Below are positions 28,501 through 36,246 of a stretch of DNA of 64,000 bases, in pieces. Position 1 is the first letter of the stretch. Each line of letters starts with the position of its first letter. Below the pieces are notes generated by a model. The model searched no databases. It was not told the DNA's origin and saw only the letters and a program-made list of their open reading frames with translations. Position numbers and translations under genes: made by a program. The DNA comes from Pseudomonadota bacterium. GTDB taxonomy: Bacteria > Myxococcota_A > Polyangia > GCA-2747355. The stretch is taken from assembly GCA_016711215.1 (NCBI GenBank), contig JADJTL010000007.1, positions 151,489 through 215,488 on the forward strand, written 5' to 3'.

Positions 28501-30455
28501 GCCTGGCCGCTGCGCTGCAGCAGCCGGCCCGCGCCGGCGAGTGCCGGTGGATGCGAGGGATCGAGCGCCAGCACCTCGCGATAGGTCGCCAACGCGGCTT
28601 GGTCGTCGTGGCGCCGCTGTTCTTCGACCTCCGCCAGCTCGGTTAGCAAGCCGATCCGCCGCCAACGGTCACGCGTCTGCGCGGCCTCGGCCCGCAGGGT
28701 TGCCGCGAGATCGTTCCAACGGCTACCGAGCGCATAGATGCGGCGCACTGCCTGCAACGCCGGGCCGTGTCCGGGTTCCAGTACGAGCAGCCGTTCGTAG
28801 GCGCTGAGCGCGGCAGCCGGATCGCCGAGGGCGTTCTCCCAGGCGTCCGCGATGCGCCGCAGCAAGACCAGCTTCTCCTCGCGATCCGTGCTGGTGGCGA
28901 TCTGTTGCTCGTAGGCGGCGATGCGGTCCTCGTTGCGTCCGAGCTGCCCGGCGGCGCGGCTGAGTCCGCGCATCGCTGGCCGGTGCGCGGCACGGCGCGC
29001 CAGGGCCCCTTCGTAGGCCTGCGCCGCGCCCGACAGGTCACGCAGGCGATGCTCCCGGATGTCGCCAATGCGGTAGAGAAGGTCGGCTTGCCGCGCGGGC
29101 TCCGGCGTCAGCGAGAGCTCGGCCGTCAGCAGCTCGACGAGGTCTTGCTGGCGCCCTTGCTGGGCGAAGAGCCGACCGAGCAGCGAGCACGCGCTCGGAT
29201 GCTTCAGCGTGGCGACGCCGAGGCTCTGGAGTATGGCGATTGCGCCGTCGACGTCGCCGAGCTGGTCGGCGTGCAGCCGCGCCAGGCGCGTGGCGAGCTC
29301 GGCGGCGATGGTCGCCTCGAGCGGCAGTAGCAACGCCCGCGCCAGGGCTGCCGCGGCCTCGGTCCAACGGCCCCGCAGCGCGTGGTGATCGGCGAGCGCC
29401 AGCATTCCGCCCGGCGCGGTGGGGACGATCGCGACGATCAGCTCGAGGCAGCGCAGCGCCAGCCCATCATCGTTGAGCTGCTCCTGCGCGATCAGCGCCG
29501 CTTCTTGCAGAAGGCTGGCGGCGGCGGTCGCCGGGTGGGTTGCGGCGGCGTCGATGCTCAGTTCGACGACGCGTCGCCAGTCATGTGAGCGGTGGGCGAG
29601 GCGAAGCAGACCTCGCTGCGGTCCAGGATTGGTGGGGTCTGCCTCATGGGCACGGCGGTAGAGCAGCGCGGCCTGCTGGGCGTCGCCGAGCGCGTCCTCG
29701 TACAGGCGACCGAGCTCGGTGAGCAACACCGCTTGGCGCGGTCCCCCTTGGCCGAGCGCTCCCCCGCGGTCCAGCAGCGCGCCCAGTTCGGTGCTTCGCT
29801 GGCGCCGCAGCAGCCCCTCGGCCAGCAGGGTCAACGCGAGCTTCGAGTCCTTGGATAACTCGAGCACCGCGAGCAGATCAGCGACAGCGCCGTCCGCGTC
29901 GTCACGCCGCTGCAGGCGCAGCAGGGCGCGTTCGAGGTGCAGCGCGCCGCGGGTGCTATCTTCGGTCGCGAGCGCCAGCTCGGCTTGCAGCGCCGCGTCG
30001 GCGCTGTCGTGCTCGCCGCGGGTCTGCAGCAGGCGGCTGAGCGCGCGGGCGTTGACCAGGAGGTCGGGAGAGCGTTCGTGGCTGCGCCGATAATAGCGCA
30101 GCGCGGTTTCGGGGGCGCGCAGCTGCACCTCGTGCAGGCGGCCAATCTCGTGCCACAGGAGCGCGGCGCGGCGCGGTGCAGTGGAGGCGCTCGCTTCCTG
30201 TCGCAGACGCTCGATGCGCTCTTCCCAGGGCCGACGCTCGGCCGCACTCAAACCGCCCGCCAGCGCTGCGGAGCCGCGGGCCTCCGGTAGCAGCTGCGTG
30301 TCGATACTGTCGATTCCCACTGCGGCGCCGACCTGCGTCGCCTCCGGCTGCAGACTGGGCCCAGCGGCGACCCTCGCCGCGTCGGGCTCAGCCGTCGGCA
30401 CGGCCTCCCGCGGCGTCGGTGGAGGCATGGGGCTGGCCTTTGACTCGCCGCTCAT
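25536..30455 (-). CDS. Giant TPR protein (1639 aa), paralogue of the upstream gene
   Basis: The first 60 residues are Pro/Ala-rich. Next come roughly forty helical repeats of the TPR class, with recurring units such as ALGDPAAALSAYERLLVLEP and RDLAGARATLERALTVDPES. The last about 330 residues form a distinct domain with LLVIG, RFRIAKLAARARL, RIALSLSGDIVAALRAL and LLAFAISDEH. This end is clearly related to the end of the neighbouring gene. I see no signal peptide or membrane helix, so it is probably cytoplasmic and a scaffold. The ATG at 30455 is four bases after the stop of the upstream paralogue, so the two are one operon. Function is unknown. Confidence 0.85.
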   Translation of the reverse strand: MSGESKASPMPPPTPREAVPTAEPDAARVAAGPSLQPEATQVGAAVGIDSIDTQLLPEARGSAALAGGLSAAERRPWEERIERLRQEASASTAPRRAALLWHEIGRLHEVQLRAPETALRYYRRSHERSPDLLVNARALSRLLQTRGEHDSADAALQAELALATEDSTRGALHLERALLRLQRRDDADGAVADLLAVLELSKDSKLALTLLAEGLLRRQRSTELGALLDRGGALGQGGPRQAVLLTELGRLYEDALGDAQQAALLYRRAHEADPTNPGPQRGLLRLAHRSHDWRRVVELSIDAAATHPATAAASLLQEAALIAQEQLNDDGLALRCLELIVAIVPTAPGGMLALADHHALRGRWTEAAAALARALLLPLEATIAAELATRLARLHADQLGDVDGAIAILQSLGVATLKHPSACSLLGRLFAQQGRQQDLVELLTAELSLTPEPARQADLLYRIGDIREHRLRDLSGAAQAYEGALARRAAHRPAMRGLSRAAGQLGRNEDRIAAYEQQIATSTDREEKLVLLRRIADAWENALGDPAAALSAYERLLVLEPGHGPALQAVRRIYALGSRWNDLAATLRAEAAQTRDRWRRIGLLTELAEVEEQRRHDDQAALATYREVLALDPSHPPALAGAGRLLQRSGQADELSALHFRQLEVTRDREVRHWLLMKVGRLLADTPERGAEAVAALKEAVALADDPRPATDQLLRLYQRVGDDRPLAALLLKQPPPATEQALGVRERQLAILLQRLDQPSSALDHLRRAVGAGDDEALWLLGVAYGARQDRTGLIGIYQQCEEQAASLHQRLWALHRLAFVLASAPHFLHRAAATYEKLLTFSPRDPIVLQQIEALLPRLDRWADLVATIELASAPAAPADYRAACALIAGVLRQDRLGDLAGAAQSAVAVLDLQPTQPEALELLERFSRESRDPGRLLQALSRKLKSVATAAEQALLLTQIAALYGRSGDLARSRETYQLAADALPEYLPALLGWYRAARGLRDLRDCARALDLQADATQDTARRARCHYQAGRMWQRIPGERARAQRAFRRVLSLDPQHGWAASALRRALRADHRLRDVLELIEQQLQVAVAPRARRELLVEMATLQSEELRDLAGARATLERALTVDPESIALRQSLRQICRRVEDWPALLAVDEALIERTSDPALLHSLLLESATVADRELSDPERAIAAYRQVTALDPHEPTALAGLSRLLTQTGRWTEAAAVTELLAAREPERERAKGHQLHLAHIYAVGFGDLERAIGACRRILALDPGDLRATESLTELLVRQGDAPALAAHLESTLSLHRSRLERDPFRAESYRALLHAFARRGQPVRTEVVHAVLYALNLSAADEVPSSRASIAPSEPPADALTADELEYALLAAPYRGALRALWLAAVPALRKTVAAATRPAQARRLHPRRQPELLHLVSTLAQAVGTKLDACIVRDGSDRLHLLDARTPLLVIGDAAEGLVNAPELRFRIAKLAARARLQHTVAFRLGPPELQRSIVALLSLVSGSFVLPFATDDIEERRPPLAKALGSGGLAHLARCAQELGAQPLDPQRWLLWMEHSEDRIALSLSGDIVAALRALIAEESGPSALSMRTPEPLAELSGPRLRQLLAFAISDEHLALRERLQRR

Positions 30456-30459
30456 CTGC

Positions 30460-33400
30460 TCAGGTCCCCACCGCGGCGATGCCGCATTTGCGCCGCAGCT
30501 GGCCGTACTCTTCGCTGATGAGGAACTGCAGCAGGGGAGCCAGGAGCGGCGGATCGTCGCTGGCCTCGCCGAGGGCCTGCAGGGCCACGGCTGGATCCCC
30601 GGCGAGCAGCAGTCCGGCGCGATCGGCCGCCGTCGCCTGCGCCCGGCCAAAGGCCGCGACCTCCGCGGCGGTCAGGTGCGCGAAGAGTCGCGGCAGCAGC
30701 AGTCCCAGCCCGCGTCGTGCATCCTTGCTCAGTCGCTTCGCGAAGCGGGCCTCTCCGCCTGACTCGCCGCGCCGGGCTTGCTCCAGCAATGCGGGTGGGT
30801 ATTCGACGATCGGCAGGGCGGCAGCCGCCAGGTCGGCGAGCAGCCGCGGCAAGGCCGCTTCCTCGCGCCCAGCGAAGAGCAGCCCGTGCTCGGCGAGCAG
30901 GAGCAGCGCCTGGCCGATCCGGAAGCGCTGGCGCGGCTCCAGACCACCGCCGACAACCTGGCTGCCGATCACCAGCGCCGGTTGCTCGAAATGCGTGGCC
31001 TGGACGCAATTGGGATCGCGCGGTGAGATCCAGAGCTCGAACTCGGGAGCTCCGACGATCGGCGCAAGCTCGGATAGCGCCTGCGCGAAGGGGTGCTTGG
31101 AATCGAGTCGGTTGCGCCGCGTCAGGCCATATTTGGCCGGGCGCTCGGCACTCAGCACCGCGAGCGCCGGCGCTGAGCGCTGAAGGAAGTCGCGGAGCAG
31201 GCCCTGGGCGGCCTCAGGGAGAAGAAGGCGCCGATAGTCGTCGTTCGTAAACTCTGCGGCGCTGGGCAGGTTGCAGAGGCGGAGGTGTCGCTCGATGAAG
31301 GCCGCCTCCTCCAGATCTAGCGTCGTCAGGGCGCCGAGCGCGCAGCAGGTGCAGTAGGCGGCATCGAAGCGGTGCTGACGGCGGAGCAGAGCGGCGAGCT
31401 GCCGATGAAACGCCACATTTCGCGGTTGTCGTTGCAGGGCTGCCCGATGGTGGGCGACGGCCGCCCGTAGCTGCTGGTAGAGCGCGGTGTGGTTGCCTGT
31501 GGTCTGGTAGATCGAGGCGAGGGACTCGTTGGCCTCGGCGTCGAGCGGGTCGAGCGCCAACACCCGCTCCCATGCCAGCGCGGCCGCCTGGAGATCGCCG
31601 ACGTGGCGCACCGTCAGCAGGGCGAGCTGGCGCCGCGCCTCGATCCGCTCCGCCGGGTCCTCGGTTGCCGTCGCCAGGCGCTCGAGCGCGTCGTGCTCGG
31701 CGTCCGGGTCCTGCGCGGCGCGCGCCGCCCGCGCGAGCTGGCGCAAGAGGCCAGCGTCCGCCGAGAGATCGTGCGGTGGCAGCCGCCGCAACGCCTCCAG
31801 CGCCGGCAGCGCAGCCCCGAGGTTGAGATGGATTTCCCCCAGGCGCCGCAGGATCTGATCCCGCGTGCTGTCGTCGGCCGCCAGCCCCTCGGCCCGGTCG
31901 TAGACCTCGAGCGCACGCCGCCACTCGCGCCGCTGGTAGTAGATGTCGCCGCGCGTCAGGAGCGCATAGAGGTTGTTCGGCTCGATCTCGTTGACGCGCC
32001 TCAGGCAGGCCTCGGCCGGTTGAGGTTCGCCTAACTGCTCGAGCTGGATCCGCCCCAGTTCCGTCAGCAGCCGCGCCGCCGTCACATCGTGGGCGGTCAA
32101 CGAGATCTGGGTGCGGATCAGGTCTGCGAGCTCGTCCCACTGCCCGCGGTCGCGCAAGAGGGCGGCGAGCTGCGCGAAGGCCTGCGCATGGCTCGGCTGG
32201 AGCTGCAGGGCCCGTTCGTAGCGGCGAGCCGCCCCCTCCAGGTCGCCTAGGCGCTCTTGCACCGTTTGCGCCGCGTGGACCCAGGCGTCCGCGGCGTGCT
32301 GCGGCGCCTCGCAGCACGCCGCTTCGTCCTCGAAGGCCGCGATCAACTCGGCCCAGCGCTCCTGCTGCGCCAGCAGCCCTTGCAGGCCCAGGATCGCGTT
32401 GAGCTGAAGGGGGGCACGTTGCAGTGCCGCGCGATAGGCGGCTTCGGCGGCGGCGCTCTGCCCCCCTGTCGCGAGCCGATCGCCGAGCTCCGTCAGCAGG
32501 CAGGCGGCCTCGTTATCATCATGCGTCAGCTCGGCCCGATGCCGCAGCAGGCGCATCAGCGCGTCGGCGTTGTCTTCGCTCTCCGCCGCGCGAAGGTGCC
32601 GCTCGGCGAGCCGCCGGGCGAAGGGTTGCTCGGCGGCGCTGACGCTCTCCCAGAGCGCGGCGCTGAGACGAGCGGCCGCGGCGCCTTGGCTCGTGATCGC
32701 CACCTCGAGCTGCAAATCGCTGCGCTCGGGGCTCGCGGCGCTGCTGGCGACGATGCGCTGCAATACGGCGTCTGCGTCGCTGGCGGTGCCGAGGCGTCGC
32801 TGAGCCTGAAGCAGGGTCCAGAGCAGCCAAGGGGGCGGGTCTGCCGCGGCGGCGCGCTCGTAGAGCTGCGTGGCGAGCCGTGGGTCCTTTCCGCCGCGGT
32901 CGACCACCCACGCCAGGTGCTCGGTGAGCTGACGCCTCAGCTCGCCGTCAGGGTTGCGTTCGATCGCGGCCGCGAGCGGCGCGAGGTTCGGGGTCGCGGG
33001 TGGCGCGACCTCGAAGAGGCGCAGCAGCAGGAGCTGGGCCGGGAGGTAGTCCGCGCTGACCCGCAGCGCGCGCCAGCAGTCGGCGCTGGCGCCGGCCTGG
33101 TCGCCGAGCCGCTCCCAGCGCAGCTGCGCGATCCGGCAGAGCGTGGCCGCCTGCGCGGCTGGCAGGCGGGTGCTCTCGACCGCGAGCTCGAGCAGCTCGG
33201 CGAGCTCGCTCCAGCGCCGCTGAGCGCTGAGCAGGCGTTGGAGGGCCGCGAGCGCCGGTGGGTAACCGGGCTGGCGGCGCAGCAGCTCGCGGTAGGCGGT
33301 GGCGGCCTGCTCCGCATCGTCGAGTCGGTGTTCGTAGGTGTCAGCGATGGCGTGCAGCAGGGCGCTGATCTGTTGTTCATCGCTGCAGACCTGGAGCTCC

Positions 33401-35202
33401 GCGCGGTGCATCGCGATGAGCTCGCGCCAGAGCTCGCGCCGCGAGTAGAGGCGGCCCAGGGCTCGCAGGGCGGGCAGATACTCGGGATCCTGCGCGAGCG
33501 CCGCGCGAAACGCAGCCGTCGCCTGCTCGGCGTCATGGAGTCGCTCGTCCCACAGCGCTCCAGCTCGGTGCAGGAGGTCCGCCCGACGCGGCCCGTCGTG
33601 TGTCAGCGCGATCTCGCGCTGGGTCAGCTCGACCAGCTGACGCCAGCGCTGGGTATCGGCAGCGAGCCGGGCGGCCGTGCGCAGCAGGCGAAGGTCGCGC
33701 GGGCTGTGTTCGAGCAGCCGGACGTAATAGGCGAGCGCGCGCTCGGGGTCACCGACCTGGTAGCAGAGCAGCTCGGCGATCCGCTCGAGCAGGTACCGCT
33801 GGTGCTCGGGCTCGTGGTCGCGGCTGAGCTGCTGCTCGTAGAGCGCGACGAGCTCAACCCAGCGCTCGGCGTGCAGGAGCAGTCGTTCGGTGGCCAGCAG
33901 GGCCGGCCGGAAACGCCCGGCCTCCTGCAGCGCCTCAAGATAGGCGTCGACCGCGGCGGGCAGGCGCTCGTGCCGTTCCAGCAAGCTCCCGATGCGGTAG
34001 AGGCGAAGGGCGCGCTGGCGCGCTTCCGTCGTGACCTCGAGATCGGCGCGCTGAATCTGCAGTAGGCCGTCGAGGTCGCCGCTGGCCTCGAGCAGCAGCG
34101 AGAGGCTCTCCAGCGCTGGCTGGTAGGTTGGCGCCTGCGCGAGGCAGGTGCGGTACCAGTCGGCCGCGCGCGCGGGATCCTGGAGCTGCACGCGGCAGAG
34201 GTCGCCGAGCTCGCAGGCGCGTGCAGCTCGCTCCGCCGCGGAGGGCTCCATCTCGATCAGCTCGGCGCCGAGGCTCAAGGCCTCGGCGTGCAGTCCGAGC
34301 GTGAGCAGGAGGTCATAGCCGTCGACGGCGATCGCATAGTCGGGTCGGACGGCGCGTGCCCGCTGCGAGAACTCGTGCGCCATCTCGAGCTGCGCCAGTT
34401 GGCCGCGGCAGATGCTGGCTGCGCGGGCCAGGCGGCGGGCGCGCCAGAGTGGATCGGCACCGGCCAGCCGCGACTGTCGCTCCAAGACCTCGACCAGCTG
34501 GGTATGGTCGCCCGCGCGCTCGCAGAGCAGCTCGATCCAGAGCTGCAGCGAAAAGCTTCCCGGTTCGGCGCGCTCGGCATCGAGCAGCGCGTCGACCGCG
34601 CCGGCGGGGTCGCTTGCGCTTTGCAACAGCGCGCTGTCGACGCGCAGGGCCGTGCGCCACGGGCCCTCGGGGAGCCCGCCGATCAGCCGCCCAACGGTCT
34701 CGCGGCGGCCCTCGCTGTCGCCGATCGCGGCCTGCAGCACATGCAGTAGCTTGAGCGTGGCCAGGTCGTCGTCGGCCAGCGCCAGCGCGTCGTGGAGCTT
34801 TTCCTTTGCAGCGCTGGTCTGGCCGAGTCGCAGCCACAGCACGCGCGCCTGCTGGCGGAGCAACGCCGCCTGCACGCTCTGGCTCTGCCCCGTGCGCAGC
34901 TCGGCGTCGAGAAGCTGCAGCACGAGCTGCGGGTTGTCGCGGCGCTCGTAGATCGCGCGGGCCAGCCAGATCGTCGGCCGGAAGGTCGCGTCCGCGCCGA
35001 ACGAACGAAGCAGCACCTGTGCGGCGCTGGCGCTATCTCCGGCGGCGAGATCGAGGCGCGCGAGCTCGTAGAGCAGGGCGGCCTGGCGCTGGGGCTGGTC
35101 GTGGCTGACCGCCAGCTCCTGCTCCAACACGACGCGCTCGCTGGCATCACCGGCCCAGGTGTCGAGGTCGTAGCCGAGCGTGGCAGCGGGGTCAGTGGAC
35201 AT
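30460..35202 (-). CDS. Giant TPR protein (1580 aa) with pseudo-peptidase-like C-terminus
   Basis: From about residue 30 to 1270 the protein is made of TPR-like repeats, often as about 75-residue double units (RLGDLEGAARRYERALQLQP, then QLAALLRDRGQWDELADL). The C-terminal domain (about 1300-1580) contains ALVIGSQVVGGGLEPRQRFR, then ADRAGLLLAGDPAVALQAL, then LLQFLISEEYGQLRRK. The second motif resembles the segment after the zinc site in M48 peptidases, but no HExxH is present, so a catalytically dead peptidase fold is my inference. The start ATG at 35202 overlaps the preceding gene by 11 bp. Confidence 0.84.
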   Translation of the reverse strand: MSTDPAATLGYDLDTWAGDASERVVLEQELAVSHDQPQRQAALLYELARLDLAAGDSASAAQVLLRSFGADATFRPTIWLARAIYERRDNPQLVLQLLDAELRTGQSQSVQAALLRQQARVLWLRLGQTSAAKEKLHDALALADDDLATLKLLHVLQAAIGDSEGRRETVGRLIGGLPEGPWRTALRVDSALLQSASDPAGAVDALLDAERAEPGSFSLQLWIELLCERAGDHTQLVEVLERQSRLAGADPLWRARRLARAASICRGQLAQLEMAHEFSQRARAVRPDYAIAVDGYDLLLTLGLHAEALSLGAELIEMEPSAAERAARACELGDLCRVQLQDPARAADWYRTCLAQAPTYQPALESLSLLLEASGDLDGLLQIQRADLEVTTEARQRALRLYRIGSLLERHERLPAAVDAYLEALQEAGRFRPALLATERLLLHAERWVELVALYEQQLSRDHEPEHQRYLLERIAELLCYQVGDPERALAYYVRLLEHSPRDLRLLRTAARLAADTQRWRQLVELTQREIALTHDGPRRADLLHRAGALWDERLHDAEQATAAFRAALAQDPEYLPALRALGRLYSRRELWRELIAMHRAELQVCSDEQQISALLHAIADTYEHRLDDAEQAATAYRELLRRQPGYPPALAALQRLLSAQRRWSELAELLELAVESTRLPAAQAATLCRIAQLRWERLGDQAGASADCWRALRVSADYLPAQLLLLRLFEVAPPATPNLAPLAAAIERNPDGELRRQLTEHLAWVVDRGGKDPRLATQLYERAAAADPPPWLLWTLLQAQRRLGTASDADAVLQRIVASSAASPERSDLQLEVAITSQGAAAARLSAALWESVSAAEQPFARRLAERHLRAAESEDNADALMRLLRHRAELTHDDNEAACLLTELGDRLATGGQSAAAEAAYRAALQRAPLQLNAILGLQGLLAQQERWAELIAAFEDEAACCEAPQHAADAWVHAAQTVQERLGDLEGAARRYERALQLQPSHAQAFAQLAALLRDRGQWDELADLIRTQISLTAHDVTAARLLTELGRIQLEQLGEPQPAEACLRRVNEIEPNNLYALLTRGDIYYQRREWRRALEVYDRAEGLAADDSTRDQILRRLGEIHLNLGAALPALEALRRLPPHDLSADAGLLRQLARAARAAQDPDAEHDALERLATATEDPAERIEARRQLALLTVRHVGDLQAAALAWERVLALDPLDAEANESLASIYQTTGNHTALYQQLRAAVAHHRAALQRQPRNVAFHRQLAALLRRQHRFDAAYCTCCALGALTTLDLEEAAFIERHLRLCNLPSAAEFTNDDYRRLLLPEAAQGLLRDFLQRSAPALAVLSAERPAKYGLTRRNRLDSKHPFAQALSELAPIVGAPEFELWISPRDPNCVQATHFEQPALVIGSQVVGGGLEPRQRFRIGQALLLLAEHGLLFAGREEAALPRLLADLAAAALPIVEYPPALLEQARRGESGGEARFAKRLSKDARRGLGLLLPRLFAHLTAAEVAAFGRAQATAADRAGLLLAGDPAVALQALGEASDDPPLLAPLLQFLISEEYGQLRRKCGIAAVGT

Positions 35203-35869
35203 GAGGTGGAGGGCACCTGAGCCCGACGCGACGATTGTCACCCGGTCGCTCGCGTGGAGGCAACAGCTCAATCGCGGGCGGCGCGATTGGGCCCTGCACT
35301 AGGGCGGTGGCGGGGTGCATTCGCGCTCGTTGCTGGCCCGCGCGAGCGATCAGCCAGTCGGCGACCTGCTCGAGCACCTCGATGCGTCCCGCCAAGGAGT
35401 AGTACTCATCCTCCCCAAGAGGTAGCGCATGCTCCAGCATGGCGGCGAGGTCGGCGCGCAGGGCCTCGTCTGCCGCCAGGGCGCCATCGTACCCGGGCGT
35501 CTCACAGCCGCTGAGCGTCTCGGCCGCCATGCCGACCGGTGAGAAGGAGAGGCCACCGCTGGGCAGTTCGACACGCCAGGCGCTCGGATCGGGGCCCAGC
35601 GGCGCCCAGCGCCCGTGCAGGTGCAGGCGCGCGACCTCGCCGAAATAACAGCCGACGGCCAGGACCAGCTGGCGCCGCTCCTTGGGCGCCGCCTCGGCGG
35701 CCGTCGTGCGCAGAAACGCGTCGGCCAGCGGCAGGGTCTCGGGGCTGCCATCGGGCGCCACCCCGAGGCGATCAGCGACGACCCGCCGGCCCAGGTCAGC
35801 CAGGGCTCGCACCTCGGCCGGAGCCGTCTGTTGTTCAGGGCTGGGCGGCGCTTGCGCGTCAGGTGGCAT
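35192..35869 (-). CDS. Hypothetical protein heading the giant-TPR operon
   Basis: The 225-residue soluble protein has a Pro-rich start and then ALADLGRRVVADRLGV. The central motif LVLAVGCYFGEVARLHLHGRW resembles the GxYxGEV...GGxW pattern of several small conserved proteins, without a known function. The C-terminal tail is basic and Pro-rich. Its stop lies 11 bp inside the next gene, so the two are translationally coupled, implying that it acts with the TPR giants. It is divergent from the CpXC gene. Confidence 0.7.
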   Translation of the reverse strand: MPPDAQAPPSPEQQTAPAEVRALADLGRRVVADRLGVAPDGSPETLPLADAFLRTTAAEAAPKERRQLVLAVGCYFGEVARLHLHGRWAPLGPDPSAWRVELPSGGLSFSPVGMAAETLSGCETPGYDGALAADEALRADLAAMLEHALPLGEDEYYSLAGRIEVLEQVADWLIARAGQQRARMHPATALVQGPIAPPAIELLPPRERPGDNRRVGLRCPPPHVH

Positions 35870-36060
35870 CCTGAGGTCCCTTTGCTGCGGCGTTTGCGGG
35901 GGTTTACCGCGCGCGCGCGGGCATGCTACCGTGACACGCTCGGCCTGGCAACGGCTTGAGCCACGGCTTCTAAGCCAGGGGACGGCGGCCGTGTCAGGGC
36001 GGCGGCTCGTGCCAGCGGCGGCTCGTGCTAGGGGTCTCGCCGCGCTCTTGCTCAGCGGCC

Positions 36061-36092
36061 ACGTGCAGCCAGGATCGTCTTTGGCTGCACGT
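36061..36092. repeat. Perfect 11-bp inverted repeat
   Basis: ACGTGCAGCCA (36061-36071) and its complement (36082-36092) enclose a 10-base loop. No T-run follows on either strand, so it is not a typical terminator. It abuts the 18-bp repeat array. Confidence 0.8.
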
Positions 36093-36146
36093 CGTCGCTG
36101 GGTGTGACCTTGTCGTTGGGTGTGACCGTGTCGCTGGCTGTGACCT
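36093..36146. repeat. Three tandem 18-bp repeats upstream of the CpXC gene
   Basis: The units are cgtcgctgggtgtgacct, tgtcgttgggtgtgaccg and tgtcgctggctgtgacct (2-3 differences between copies). Spacing close to two helical turns would place three copies on nearly the same DNA face, as in an array of regulator sites. That role is inference. Confidence 0.7.
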
Positions 36147-36246
36147 TGGGGTGTGTTCCTTCGGTGCGAAGAGCTGGCGCGATCGTTGGCGTGATCAAAC
36201 CGTGGGTGCGTTTGGTTCTCGGCACCCTGTGGCGGCCATACCTCTG

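Larger units (their letters stand above)
35870..36246. other. Gene-free 377-bp divergent region with hairpin and repeats
   Basis: This separates the giant-TPR operon (minus) from the CpXC gene (plus). It contains an 11-bp perfect inverted repeat and three 18-bp tandem repeats, described separately. I see no ORF with coding character. It most likely holds the promoters of both units. Confidence 0.6.

Noticed and set aside
32257..34065. Plus-strand ORF of 602 codons opposite a giant TPR gene
   Set aside because: Shadow frame created by high GC; the minus strand has regular TPR repeats throughout.
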